Shown here one piece after another: positions 1-10,684 of a stretch of 64,000 nucleotides of DNA. This DNA is from Panonychus citri (lineage: Eukaryota > Arthropoda > Arachnida > Trombidiformes > Tetranychidae), in contig NW_026515539.1 of assembly GCF_014898815.1 (NCBI RefSeq), forward strand, positions 2,542,001 to 2,606,000, given 5' to 3'. The notes under the pieces were generated by a model. The model was not told where the DNA came from, searched no databases, and saw only the letters and a program-made list of their open reading frames with translations. Position 1 is the stretch's first letter, and the number at the start of each line of letters is the position of its first letter. The translations under genes and the position numbers were made by a program.

Positions 1-36
1 CAACAACAACAACAAGCAACATCTCCTCCTAACCTT

Positions 37-2779
37 GTGAATACACTTTCATCTTGTTCATCATCAATTAATCCACAAGCCATTTACACCTCATCTTCAT
101 CGCCATCATCTTCAATCGTATCTGGATCATCAGCTACATTATCATCTTTACCTTTAGTATCTACATTACCATCTTCATCATCTCTAACTGATTTACCAAT
201 ATCATCTAACAGTAATGATACTACATCTTTAACTTCACTCACAACAGTATCCTCGGTAACTTTACCACCAGTAACAACCTCATCTGGTTTCCCTTCTGTA
301 ACACCAGTATCATCATTTTCATTATCAACCTCTTCTCCAGCCTCCTTATCATCTAACCAACAACAACAACAAACCTCAATTTCTTCAGTTCAATATTCAT
401 CGTCAGGTTTACCTTGTTCACTTTCTTCATCTCCTTCGACTGTTTATGCTATACCAGCTTCTCCCTCACAATCTTCTCTTTCTGGTTTAACCTCATCTTC
501 TGGAGTTTCTTCGGTTTCACATCTTCAGTCTCACCACCAACAACAACAACAACAACTTTCACTTGCATCTTCTATTTCTGTTTCTGGTTCTTCCGTTGCC
601 TCTGGTGTTGTTGGTGGTTCTTTTTCATCTTCATCTGAATCTCAGCTGATTCATACAACACAATCTTTCGGATCAAGTGCAACTACGCTTTTATCAAGTC
701 AAGGAGGTTCTTTGGTTTTGTCTCCACGAAATGTTCCTGGTTTATCTTCTTACTCTACAGCTAATCAAACAACAATCATGTTACCTTTACAAGGAAATGG
801 AAATACCAACAATGGAACGGGATCTGTGAATGATCATCTAATTGAAATCAAATTTTATCTTCTATCCCATCATCTCAACAAATTGTTAGTCCAATGGTTC
901 CTCTTTATTAACCAATGGTCAATTTATTTCCACTGGTATACCATCACAAGGAGCTTTTCCTTACCTCAATCAAATTCAACCAGTTCTTCAGTGACACAAT
1001 CAACAACATCAAGTCAACAATCTCACCCACAGTCACAACAATACCAATTTGGTAATTTTATTGGTACAAGTTTGGCTACATCTTTACCTAACAATGGATC
1101 GACACAATTTGTTACCAATGGATCTGGCCAAATATTTGCAATAAGTCCATCGATAATTAACAATCTTAATCAACAGCAATCATCAGCCATTAATTCACTA
1201 CAAACCCATCAATCATCTTCAGCATTTATTCAAGTGGTCACTCCAAATGGAATCGCTTTAGTGCCAGCCAATCAAATCATTTCTGATCAACCATTAATGT
1301 CAACAATCAGTACTAATCAAATGGATAATAGCTCAATACACCAGCAACAACAACAATTACTTCAACAACACCAACAACAGACTCACCATAATAGTAATTC
1401 TGGTTTACCAGAAAGGGAAAGAACCAATAAACGTGGAAACCAGAAAAATTTTTACTCAAGGACTGAAGGCAGTGGTGGTCATAGTGGACCAAGTCATAGC
1501 CGAATGTTGAAAAAGTCCGCCTTGGCTCAAGCACAGTTACAGCAATTACAACAACAGCAAATGAATCAAGCAATACAAGTATCACTTTCATCTAGTGTAT
1601 CAACTTCATCTACATCAACATCAACAACAAACACTAAAAATTCTGGTCGAATTGTTAATTCATCTAATCATGCTTTTGCCCCATCGTCTTTATCCTCTTT
1701 AACTTGTTATAATCGTTCAACTGATGTAAAACCATTAGCTATGAATAACAATTCTAGTAGTACAAATTGTTCAACCCAACAAGCCATGTATTTGGGTAAT
1801 CAGACCAATACAATACCCAATTCAGTTGAATCGCAAACACCATCGCCTCCTCTATCAACAGCAAGCTCTATGGAACCAGAATCAAATCAAGCAACTGTAG
1901 CTCGTAAGTACAATCTAGATAAACAATGCGACAACAATTTAGATGATTGTTGTCTACGATACCAATCAATATCCTCAATTATCCTTGGATTTTAATTTTT
2001 TGTATATTGATTATTGATTTCAATTTCTTTCAAAAAATATTTTTCACTAGAAACGATAAACAATGGGGATGTTGCGGTTGTAGATGGTGTTAATTTGGAA
2101 GAAGTTAAAGAATTCGCTCGACAATTTAAATTACGTAGATTAAGTCTCGGATTAACACAAACTCAAGTTGGTCAAGCTTTATCAGCAACAGCGGGGCCTT
2201 CATACAGTCAAAGTGCAATTTGCAGGTAAGATTTGCTATGGGCAAATACAAATTTGGGTAAACCAATAATTCAAACAATCAATTTTGTTTTCTAGTTAAC
2301 CTTTTATGTTTGATTTCAGGTTCGAAAAGCTTGATATTACTCCAAAAAGCGCATCGAAGATCAAACCAGTTCTAGAAAAGTGGATGCACGATCTTGAGAT
2401 TCGATGCCGACAAGGAAACACCGATCCAGCGAGTTTCACTGGTAATCCTAATTCAAAGAAAAGAAAGAGACGAACATCTTTCTCGCCCTCGGCATTGGAA
2501 GTACTGAACATTTTCTTCGAGAAAAACACTCACCCTTCAAGTAGTGAGATGACAGAATTAGCCGATAAATTAAAATACGATCGGGAAGTAGTTCGAGTTT
2601 GGTTTTGTAATAAACGACAAGTTCTTCGTAATAATGTAAAAAAATCAGACCCTCCCTTGTCCTTATTAACATTAACATCTCGAGCTGCTAAGGCGAAATC
2701 ATCAGGAACTGTAACTACCGGAACATCAACAAATACCAACAATGGTTCAAATCCAAGTAACAATAATTCATTCAATTAG
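37..2779 (+). CDS. POU domain transcription factor, class VI (POU6F / pdm3-like), 5' end outside window
   Basis: Nuclear sequence-specific transcription factor. Three exons are visible: 1(or 37)-1903, 2051-2225 and 2320-2779, joined by GTAAGT/AG and GTAAGA/AG introns that keep frame. Exon 1 encodes a long Ser/Thr/Gln-rich transactivation region with polyQ runs. Exon 2 carries most of the POU-specific domain (motifs FKLRRLSLGLTQTQVGQAL, YSQSAICRFEKLDI). Exon 3 finishes it and adds the basic linker KKRKRRTSF and a homeodomain ending VVRVWFCNKRQ. The short linker, the LTQTQVGQAL helix and the KKRKRRTSF start are typical of class VI rather than Oct or Brn classes. WFCNKRQ has Lys where most POU homeodomains have Arg. 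The open frame at the window edge shows the gene starts upstream. Residues encoded at about 840-960 are compositionally foreign and probably misframed (see findings). Confidence 0.93.
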
Positions 2780-4205
2780 ATTAATCTAATGCTTTTTAAT
2801 TTTAACTATTCTGACTACTATGTATTCATCTTATTATTTTTCGTTTAACTACCGCAAGTGTCACAATTTACATGTACAACTTTTCACCAACAATTTCATC
2901 ATCTCATCAACAAGGATTATCAAATAATCCACTACTATTATATGTTTCATTATCTTTAATATTTAGATTGATTTTTGTAAAATCTACTTAGATAAATCAA
3001 TTTTTCATCAATTTACCTGTCGACAGATCAAATCACTGATAACTGGATTATCATCGACAATTTGCATTTTGCCACCTAAAGATTGTAGATAACAAAGTCC
3101 TAATTTTTCACAATCAACTCTTTTTTTGTCTGTTTAATCATCTCAAGAGATAATTAAGCCAATTAAGCACTTTTAAACTACAAAGTTACAAAATTTATCA
3201 TTTTACAAACAATTTGTGTGTTTTAATTGTACAAAATACAAAACAAACTACCAACCAACCACTCCTTGAACCCTCAATTTTAATAATAATCATCATTAAA
3301 TTATGTTGACCTTTTTTAGCTACAAACTAAAACTGCCTTTTAAATTAAATCATTACAATAATAATTGATAGAGTAAAAGATGATTGATTTAAGTAGAAAA
3401 CAATCAAGTTAATCAACGTGTTTTGATTTTCAATAAACTGACAATTAAGCTCAAGAAGCTACAAGTTAAACCAAGTGTAACCAGAAAACCAAGAAGAAAA
3501 AACGGTAAGATGAGCTAATAGCTATCCAACACACTTATCCCTGTGTTTGTTTAAATTAGGTTAGGTCTTCATTAAAAGGGTCAAAATCGACAGAGGAAGG
3601 CCCGGAGGGCCTGGGACAATCAAGCGGGCTCACAATTAACCCAAAATTCAGTTTAATTTTTACATTTTAAGCTATGGACATCAACGATAAGTGTGTTCAA
3701 TAACCATTGGCTCCACCTCCAACCATTAACGCTCATCTTACCGAAAAAACAAACGACCGAAACTAAATTCTTATAAAACATAAACGGTAAAGGCTCATTT
3801 GAGCGAAGGGCATATAAGCGAAAGTCAAAAGAGCGAGAGTCAAAAAAGCGAAGTTAAATTAATTAACTTATTATCTAAACCATTTATTGATTTAGAGAGA
3901 AAAGGCGATAAATTATCAATAATTAAGCAGTTTGGACTGTTTTAAATTGAACTAAATTGTACAGGGCATTTCACCAAGTTTACAACAAGTTTTGCTTGAA
4001 TAAATTTTTGTTTTTGAGTGTTCAGACCCATTACTCGAGTCATGATAGTTTGAGCCATACTCAATTGCCGTATTAAGATATCAAGGCCATTCCGGTCATT
4101 CTGTTACGTTACAGTTTTAAGGTCATTTGAAGGTCACAATGTAATGACAATGGATACACTTTATCCGTAGAATGTTGGAAAACAATCGCCTGTTCACCAA
4201 ATCTC
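2780..4205 (+). other. POU6 3' UTR and downstream AT-rich sequence
   Basis: There is no coding signal after the POU6 stop. The stretch 3006-3502 plus 3744-3785 is duplicated at 21745-22285, so it is probably 3' UTR or flank that was copied with the gene. A MITE interrupts it at 3503-3743. Around 3795-3855 there is a short imperfect repeat built on GAGCGAAAGTCAAAA-like units. From about 4030, a sequence with paired AAGGTCATT words resembles 9945-10045. Confidence 0.7.
3503..3743. mobile_element. 241-bp MITE with perfect terminal inverted repeats
   Basis: The ends CGGTAAGATGAGC (3503-3515) and GCTCATCTTACCG (3731-3743) are perfect inverted repeats. A second inner inverted pair lies at 3528-3539 and 3686-3697 (AACACACTTATC / GATAAGTGTGTT). 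The element is non-coding, with a small GC-rich palindrome in the middle (AGGCCC-gga-GGGCCT). Both flanks are runs of A, consistent with a 5-6 nt target duplication. The paralogous copy of this flank near 22245 lacks the element and gives the empty site. The transposase family is not determined. Confidence 0.85.
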
Positions 4206-4288
4206 ATGTTGGGACAGTCAACTCCACTGACAATAGTGAGACACGAACTAGCTTTCTTGTTCATGCCTAGAAATTGCAGAAGAATTAC

Positions 4289-4702
4289 AAGAACATACAG
4301 GGCTATTCAACTTCATTTTACGCAGATTTTTAGTTATAAGTCAAGAACCAATGAGTTTAAAAAGATTAAACCTCGTACAGATACATATCGGGTCTGAAGG
4401 ACTTTGCATAATCAGTTCCAAGGTCATTGAGGTCATTTCACGATAAACCTATCTAGAGGTCATTTGAAGGTTTTTTGAAAAGAAGAACAAAAAGGTATCA
4501 CATCTTGAACATTTCGATGTCAATATCAGTTCAAATAACGGAGAGCCGTCACTTTGAATGAAATAAGCAGTGGTTCTGCAAATTGACATAAATCGTGGTA
4601 CACCGTCAATGATTTTGAATTATTAATTCAAACTTGGACCGTGGAATAATTTTTTGTTCTTCTTTTCAAAAACCTTCAAATGACCTCTAGACGTAAATCA
4701 AT
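4289..4702. repeat. Partial copy of a long-arm foldback repeat family
   Basis: The left arm and central part match the complete copy at 63317-63822, with the right arm cut after about 45 bp. Shared landmarks are ACAGGGCTATTCAACTT, CCTCGTACAGATACAT, GAGGTCATT and AACGGAGAGCCGTCA. No ORF is supported; a 63-codon reading frame here is chance. Confidence 0.8.
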
Positions 4703-4795
4703 TACGCATAAGACGACATCATTCAAGACTATTCATGAGAATAAGCAGAAAAATATGAACAGTAAATTTATTAAAAATTATTAATCATTGAACAA

Positions 4796-5188
4796 TTAGT
4801 TTATTGATGATGTAACCTGATCGGAAGGTCTACTTTGTAAATGCATGATTATATATCTAATTCGGTAAATTAAACATTTTCTAATGAAAAAATTTCTTGA
4901 TAAATCTTCTTCATTGTTTAAACGTAAAACAACGTTAATATCATTTATGGCTACAAGATAAGGATTATCTATTTGTTCTAAATTTTCATTATCAGTTGAT
5001 GAAACTTGACTTTCCATTATTGAAACCGCAGCAGCTTCCAAATCTCTTTTAAGTAGCAGCATATCATTAAATACGGATTGATATGGTTCGCCTCTTCTCA
5101 ACATTTGGAGCCACAATGTAAAACTATTGCCGATTGATATATAAAACGCTTCCATCCTAAAAAATAAAAGAAAAAAAATGATTAACAA
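4796..5188 (-). CDS. Uncharacterised small helical protein, third unit of a tandem trio
   Basis: I do not recognise this family. The likely start is the Met at about 5155, right after a T-rich tract ending in TTTTTTAG, giving about 119 residues; upstream codons read through that tract and are probably not coding. The protein is rich in Leu, Ile and Asn with no signal peptide, and ends TSSIN. Aligned by eye with the neighbour at 5265-5603 it shares the order Leu-rich helix, V(S/T)SSD box, Y..AI segment, LxN(I/E)(D/E)E and the SS(T/I)N end. It is the last unit of a minus-strand series of three with 70-110 nt T-rich spacers, so it may be an exon of one gene or a tandem paralogue. Confidence 0.5.
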   Translation of the reverse strand: MLIIFFLLFFRMEAFYISIGNSFTLWLQMLRRGEPYQSVFNDMLLLKRDLEAAAVSIMESQVSSTDNENLEQIDNPYLVAINDINVVLRLNNEEDLSRNFFIRKCLIYRIRYIIMHLQSRPSDQVTSSIN

Positions 5189-5264
5189 TAGAAAATAAAA
5201 GATAAAAAGATTAATAATGGAAAATAAATAAAAGGAGACAATGATTTAAAGAGTAAAAAAATGT

Positions 5265-5603
5265 TTAATTAGTTGAAGAAATTTCTTCATATTGATCCAA
5301 AAAATTCAATCTATTATTAATTTGATCTTCATAAATTTGGAGAGAGTGGTAACATTCTGTCTCATCTATGTTCCCTAAATATATGGCACGTTGAAGGCTG
5401 GTAATCGCTTCAGTATAAAGGTGATACAATTCATCTTGCACCTCACCATCCGAGCTTGTTACAAAGCTCAACGTCGACCTCTCCCATTTCAGTCTGGTGA
5501 TGAAGCCAAACAACCTCTCCATCAATGTCTCAATATTGTCATCGAGACCGATTGTAAGGAAATCATCCAGAGCATTGGACAGTCTCTCCAGCAGTCGTTG
5601 CAT
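5265..5603 (-). CDS. Uncharacterised small helical protein, second unit of a tandem trio
   Basis: Unrecognised 112-residue ORF, predominantly helical (MQRLLERLSNALDDFL at the start, later Y..AITSLQRAIYLGNIDE) and ending SSTN. Its ATG lies 2 nt after a T-rich tract ending TGTATTAG, an excellent 3' splice acceptor. A GT donor at the end of the upstream unit joins one base out of frame, so a continuous gene needs a 1-nt correction. The spacing, strand and repeated VTSSD-type box link it to the units on both sides. Cytoplasmic location is inferred only from the lack of a signal peptide or membrane segment. Confidence 0.5.
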   Translation of the reverse strand: MQRLLERLSNALDDFLTIGLDDNIETLMERLFGFITRLKWERSTLSFVTSSDGEVQDELYHLYTEAITSLQRAIYLGNIDETECYHSLQIYEDQINNRLNFLDQYEEISSTN

Positions 5604-5674
5604 TTCTAATACACAAAAGAAAAAAAAAATGATTAGTAAAAGAAAACAATAAAAAATTGAAAAAAAAATTACTT

Positions 5675-5941
5675 TTACTCAGATTCTGAATCGGACGGGA
5701 AAAGTCCATCAGTGGAAGAGGTGACTTTAGCTGAGTTCGATGAATTCGCGTATGGAAGTAGGGGAGTGAGAGAATCACAGTATCCTCGAATTTGTGAACA
5801 AACACAAGATCGTAAATCATTGCGGGTCGACAATAAATTGATAAAACGGTTTAGATTAGTGATCACGCCATCTATAGCGGCAGTCATTTCACCATCATCT
5901 CCCTCTTGACCATCTGTTGATGAGATCATGTTCTCACTCAT
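5675..5941 (-). CDS. Uncharacterised small acidic protein, first unit of a tandem trio
   Basis: Unrecognised 88-residue ORF starting MSENMISSTDGQEGDDGE, with a central region containing three Cys (CVCSQIRGYC) and an acidic end SDSESE. It repeats the SSTDG box seen in the two downstream units. The upstream sequence is A- and CAA-rich with no acceptor, as expected of a true 5' UTR, so this is probably the first unit. A donor-like TCTGA|GTAAAA sits at the stop codon. It may be exon 1 of one larger gene. Confidence 0.5.
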   Translation of the reverse strand: MSENMISSTDGQEGDDGEMTAAIDGVITNLNRFINLLSTRNDLRSCVCSQIRGYCDSLTPLLPYANSSNSAKVTSSTDGLFPSDSESE

Positions 5942-7054
5942 GCGTTGTAGCCTTGTAGTAGTTGTTGTGGTTTGTTGTTTTTGTTGTTGTGACTATTTTT
6001 ATTAGTGTTATTTTAGTTTGATTTTTCAAAATCAAAACAATTCACAAAAATACACAAAAAATTGTCTTTAACAAAAATTCACAAAATGGGAAATACTTGT
6101 TCTTAACAAATGAGATGTTAAAGATAAATGATCGAAGAAGCACATTTGTTTACATATTCAGTTTCTCTCTCTCTCTTTCTTTTCCCTTCCTTAATTTCAG
6201 TTCCTTCTCTTTCTCTCTCTTTCTCTCAAATTGATCATTAATAAAGTGTTCAATTAGAACAGGACTAATTATCTTTCCTCTTTTCTTTAATTCCTAATAA
6301 TTATTTCAATGATATATAACATCATTTTCTTTGTTAATGATCAATTTGAGAGAGAGAGAGAGAGAGAAGGAACTGAAAATTAAGGTTGGGAAGAGAAAGA
6401 GAGAAAGAGAAATAAATTAAGAATAAATTAGGGATGGAGAGAGAAAAAAATCAAGGATGGGAAAGAGAGATGGAAAATAAAGTTAGGATGAGGAGAGAGG
6501 TGAAAATAATGAATTAAGAAAGGGAGAGGGAAAAAAGGAAGAGGAGGAAATAAAAGAAAAAAGAAAGGTAGAAGGGGGAAGGGACAAAGTCGGTTTGTGC
6601 CAGAGGCGGTGGCTTTGCCCCTACTATCGTTTATTATTTCAATCTTCATTATTTTAAGCATCATAATCTCTCTTATCTACCGATACATTTCCAAAAATCC
6701 AAAATATTATTCGCCGATATAAAAATAAATCAACGAAAGATGATACAACAGATCCGAAAGAAGAACTACCACTTCCTAATCTAACTTGATACCGAACAAG
6801 ATTCACCAGAAATAACAATTAAGAAACCAGTCATTTCATTCAAATTTTGATCAACATCTTCATCACCCTCATCTTTATCATCATCAGTAAAAAAGGGTCT
6901 AGTAACAGAAAAGAATCAGCGGAAATCAAATTTTCTTTTTATTTTCAATAATGAGAAAGATAAACTTCTCACCAAGATTTCACAGTATTATCAGTATATA
7001 ACACCACAAGCATACGATTGACAGATGAGCCGAACATAAATTTCGAATTACGAA
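5942..7054. other. Gene-free stretch with a GA/CT-rich foldback repeat
   Basis: No supported gene. The stretch holds the GA/CT-rich repeat described separately (about 6160-6632), flanked by AT-rich sequence with no long ORF or splice pattern. Confidence 0.6.
6160..6632. repeat. GA/CT-rich foldback repeat, copy 1
   Basis: A CT-rich left part followed by TTGATCATTAAT and a GA-rich right part preceded by TTAATGATCAA form a hairpin-like inverted arrangement. The 3' end GGGACAAAGTCGGTTTG followed by CCAGAGGCGGTGGCTTTGCC is nearly identical in the copy at 10268-10600. The shared non-microsatellite end shows that this is a dispersed element and not just simple repeat. Non-coding. Confidence 0.75.
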
Positions 7055-7343
7055 TTATTCATACACTTCGACTCCTCCAATCGAGTTGAGATAATTCACA
7101 ACTGTTTCATATCCCTCTTCTTGACCTGGAAAACGACATCCAGTTAATTCAGTCCATTTTCACAGCAGTAAACCAATAGGAACATGTTCCTTTTCCCACA
7201 CAGAGTTCCATTCTAATGTAGAAATAAACAGTCGAATAGCGTTATCTAGATAAGAAATTAAAATTATAAAAAGAGAAATAAGAATAAGATTTAATAATAG
7301 AAGAAACAAACAAACCCATAATGAACCAGCTAGAGATGAACAT
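7055..7343 (-). CDS. Small spliced gene (about 56 aa), unrecognised
   Basis: Three exons on the minus strand, 7343-7316, 7245-7174 and 7125-7055, give a continuous 56-residue frame. It begins MFISSWFIMDNAIRLF, contains LEWNSVWEKEHVPIG and ends LNSIGGVEVYE. The introns are 70 and 48 nt; the second has a clean TTTTCCAG acceptor and its removal eliminates an in-frame TGA, which supports the model. The first ATG sits inside a pyrimidine-rich tract ending TCTCTAG, so a further upstream exon is possible (perhaps the block at 8146-8692). I recognise no family; it could be the 3' end of a longer gene or a gene fragment. Confidence 0.4.
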
Positions 7344-8145
7344 AAAAAAAGAGTTTGATTAATTGAATTTAAATTAACAGAGGATTAACTTTCAATGATA
7401 ATTGCTTAAAGAAGATTTCCCTTTTATACCAAGAAAAATCAATTAAGCCAGGATAATTATTGATATTCCTTATCAAGAATCATCAATTTTACGTAATATG
7501 AAAGCAATCAGTAATTTCCTTTGAACAATGATCAGGAGTCTATCAATAATTAAGGAAACGATAATCATTAAAACATTCAATAGAACAAGACTTTTAATAT
7601 GTAAGGATAATTAGCATTAAAAATACAAAAGATAAAAACTTGCTATTACAATAAGAAATTATTGAACCATAATAAAATTAGAGATAACAAACTTTAAAAA
7701 AACATTAGAATTAGCAGTAATTAGAATAAAATAGGGATTACAAAAAAATTATTGAAGAAAAATATTTGTTTAAAGAATGATAAAAATAAGAATTAAAGCC
7801 ACTTGAGATTTTCTCCTTCCATTTTTTCAATCTAAACATAGAGAAAAAAAGACGAAAAAAATTTTTAGAAAAAGTTAAATTTTATAACATTTTTTTGACC
7901 TTGGATAACTCCGTCCCTTTGCAATTTAAAAATCAACAAAAATAAATTTAGATAGTTCAGATCTTGTCCTTTCAGAAAATATGTCATGATCCATAATCCG
8001 AAAAGGGCATGAAGGGGTGGCCAAAACTCGAATTTACTAACAAAAAATATAATTCCTCTTCAGTGCATCGGAATATGCACGCATATTTCCTCTCCTCACC
8101 ATAAACCTTACCGTAGACATGCTCCTCTAGCTTCCACAACTTCGT

Positions 8146-8692
8146 TTAATTAGTCTTACAGTACACACAGCCGAATAAAACTGGATTTTTCTCAAATCGA
8201 TCCTTGGCCTCCTTCTTCTGTTCAGTTACCGTTTTACCTTCCTCGTTACTTGAATCTTTTGCCCAAGTAACTTGTTCCTCTGGCGAAACTTCAACAGCTT
8301 TTTCCCTATCAAAATCTGTTATCCTTTCGACCATAGCGATAAATTTTCCATAATCTCCTCCGACGAAAACTTTACCATAGGGACGAACTGAATAACCACG
8401 TTCACTTCTACAGTTGTATCTAAAACACTATTGTATCTAATTGTTGCTTTGGGAATTTCTCGAGGCTCCTCTCTTCTATCTTTTCGAGACTTCTTCCGTT
8501 TTCGTAGGATACAACCACTACTCGAAGAGGAACGCACGCAACTTTAGAAACCGTCGTTCGTCTTATCACCACCTCGATTACCATTACCATTACCATAACC
8601 ATTACCATTACTCTAACCTGAATAAACCCAATTGGGTTGATCTCAACATCATTGGCCCCGAAAACTATCGATAAAAAATCCTGAATCCTCAT
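8146..8692 (-). CDS. Unrecognised lysine/glutamate-rich coding block with a frame break
   Basis: The minus strand reads like protein in two frames joined by one missing base near 8340-8380. Upstream is a basic stretch (ILRKRKKSRKDRREEPRE) followed by a hydrophobic beta-like segment (TTVEVNVVIQFVPMV). Downstream comes GGDYGKFIAMVERITDF, then a charged Lys/Glu region ending VYCKTN. The 5' part passes through (GGTAAT)n-like repeats at about 8580-8620 that encode low complexity. No family is recognised. A link with 7055-7343 (same strand, downstream) is possible. It may also be a degraded transposon ORF. Confidence 0.3.
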
Positions 8693-10267
8693 GATGAGAT
8701 GAACACGAATATATAAAGAACTAATAAAAAATATTGGTGCACAAAAGGATAAAAATAAAACAAATCACAAAAAAAACAACACTTTATGTTGTTTGTTTTG
8801 ATTTACCTTATGTTTCCCATGAGTAGTATAAAAAGTACATCATCTATTCTATGATACATACATGGTATCATAGAATTCCTAAATTAGGTCTTTTCTTGTT
8901 TACAATTAATCAATGTTCACCTTTATTGATCTTCACTGATCAGAGGTGAATTACATTCTATCCTCTATTTGTACAATAATGTTTTTATGGGAGATGGAGA
9001 GAGAGTCAGAGAAAGGTGACTTTTCTCAAGGTGAAAAACAAGGTAATAAAGAGATTATCTTAATCTCTCTCTCTATCTCTCTGACATTTCGTTACATCTC
9101 CGAATGGTCATTTTTGAGCAGTGCCTGTGATCAGTTAGAGATAACAAAGTGGATTGTAGTTTGAATAGTTTACATTAGATTTAAGCATCATTCTGATCTC
9201 GTCAGCTGATGGGATTTTCTTTCCTTCTTTTGTTAATTCAAGGTGTTTTCGATAAAGTTTGATGGTGAAACAAGAGTCCGGTCCTGGATTAAGACCATTG
9301 AGTGGATTATTGGAATCTCTTTTTAAACCCTTTGAATGTGGAAAGAAGAAATTGACTAACTTTCTAATGAGGTTTTCCCATAGAGCTTCTGTACGTTTAC
9401 TACTTCAATCTTCCATTCCTCGAGGTCACTTTCATTTATGTTGATTTTCTTTAACTCTTTATCGTCTGAGTCAAATATTATGAAGAAGATGAGAGAGAAA
9501 TTGTTCTCCCTCATCCTCTTCATCATTACCAAATTTTTGCCAATCAGATTTGCCAGGTACCACGTGAGAGGTGGTACCTGGTTACACAAAGGAAACTGGT
9601 TCGGTAACCAGTTTTGGTACAATATATATATTAATCATCATACCAGTTTGCATCTGAATGAATTAGATCGTGAGTTCTAGTCTCTGCTACCACACAGTCT
9701 GTAATTGAATTTATGTTACCGCTGCTTTTTTGTCCCAGAAAACCATTCACAGTGTTTACATTGGTACCGCATTCAATTTTTTTTATAACGTTTGAACGAA
9801 CATAACAGATGCTTCACCTTGTTCATTTTTTGTATTTTCATTTGCTCGTAGTAATTATCGACATTAAAAACAAAAGAAACTTCACTCATTTGAACAACTG
9901 CGGTGGCATAAATAGGAACAAACGTTGCAGACACGAGACTTGAGTGGTATGAGTTTGAGCGATACTCACTTGTCATATCAAAAGATCAAGGTCATTCAGG
10001 TCATCGGTAAAATAACACGTTTCAAGGTCATCTGAAGGTGCTACAGTTATCCTTCACATTTTTTAACCCTGAAAAATGAGTTGAGAGTCTTGTTGTTACA
10101 GATATTGAGATATTACAGTTTAATTGAATAAATGGTGAAAATCTTCTATGCGATTTTTTATTTTTAAATTTTCTTGTTTTGCGGAATTTTGTTGCTGCAA
10201 TTCTTCATATATTTGTTTTAAAACAACAGTGAATGTTGCTTGATAAACAAAACATTTTTTTTATATT
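8693..10267. other. Gene-free stretch with hairpins and repeat fragments
   Basis: No supported gene. It holds three adjacent inverted repeats at 9480-9613 and a sequence at about 9945-10045 with AAGGTCATT words like 4030-4140. A 67-codon minus-strand frame at 9773-9976 has no recognisable feature and is not called. Confidence 0.55.
9480..9613. repeat. Three consecutive inverted repeats (hairpins)
   Basis: Arm 9480-9499 pairs with 9504-9523 (20 bp, three mismatches, 4-nt loop). CCAGGTACCAC (9553-9563) pairs perfectly with GTGGTACCTGG (9571-9581). AACTGGTT (9594-9601) pairs perfectly with AACCAGTT (9606-9613). All three lie within 134 bp of otherwise AT-rich DNA. Function unknown. Confidence 0.85.
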
Positions 10268-10600
10268 CTGCACAGTTTTCTACTCTCTCTCGCACTCTCT
10301 CTCTTTCTCTCTTTGATCATTAAACTTTGTGCATCAATAAGGTATATATAAGATAATTGTTACACAAACAATTCTTAAAAATAATTTATTTAATGATTAA
10401 AGAGAGAAAGAGAGAGAAAGAGAGGGAAAAATAATTAAAAACAAGGTTGGGATGGAAAGAGAGAGGAAAAACCATTAGAATTAAGAAAGGGGGAAGGGAA
10501 TAGATCAGGAGAGAGAAAGAAAGAGAAAGGAAAGGTAAAGGGGGAAAGGGACAAAGTCGATTTGGGCCAGAGGCGATGGCTTTGCCCCTACTGTAACTGT
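10268..10600. repeat. GA/CT-rich foldback repeat, copy 2
   Basis: Second copy of the element at 6160-6632. It has CT-rich sequence, TTGATCATTAA, an AT-rich centre, TTAATGATTAAAGAGAG, then GA-rich sequence. It ends GGGACAAAGTCGATTTGGGC followed by CCAGAGGCGATGGCTTTGCC. It is shorter than copy 1 because the microsatellite-like parts differ in length. Confidence 0.75.
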
Positions 10601-10684
10601 AAATTCACAAAGAAAAATATAAACGTTAAATAAAACAGAGCGAGTTAATATTATCAAACTTTTTGACTCCACCCACTTGCATTT

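Noticed and set aside
414..638. 74-codon Phe/Cys/Trp-rich plus-strand ORF
   Set aside because: Frame-shifted shadow of the Ser/Gln-rich POU6 exon.
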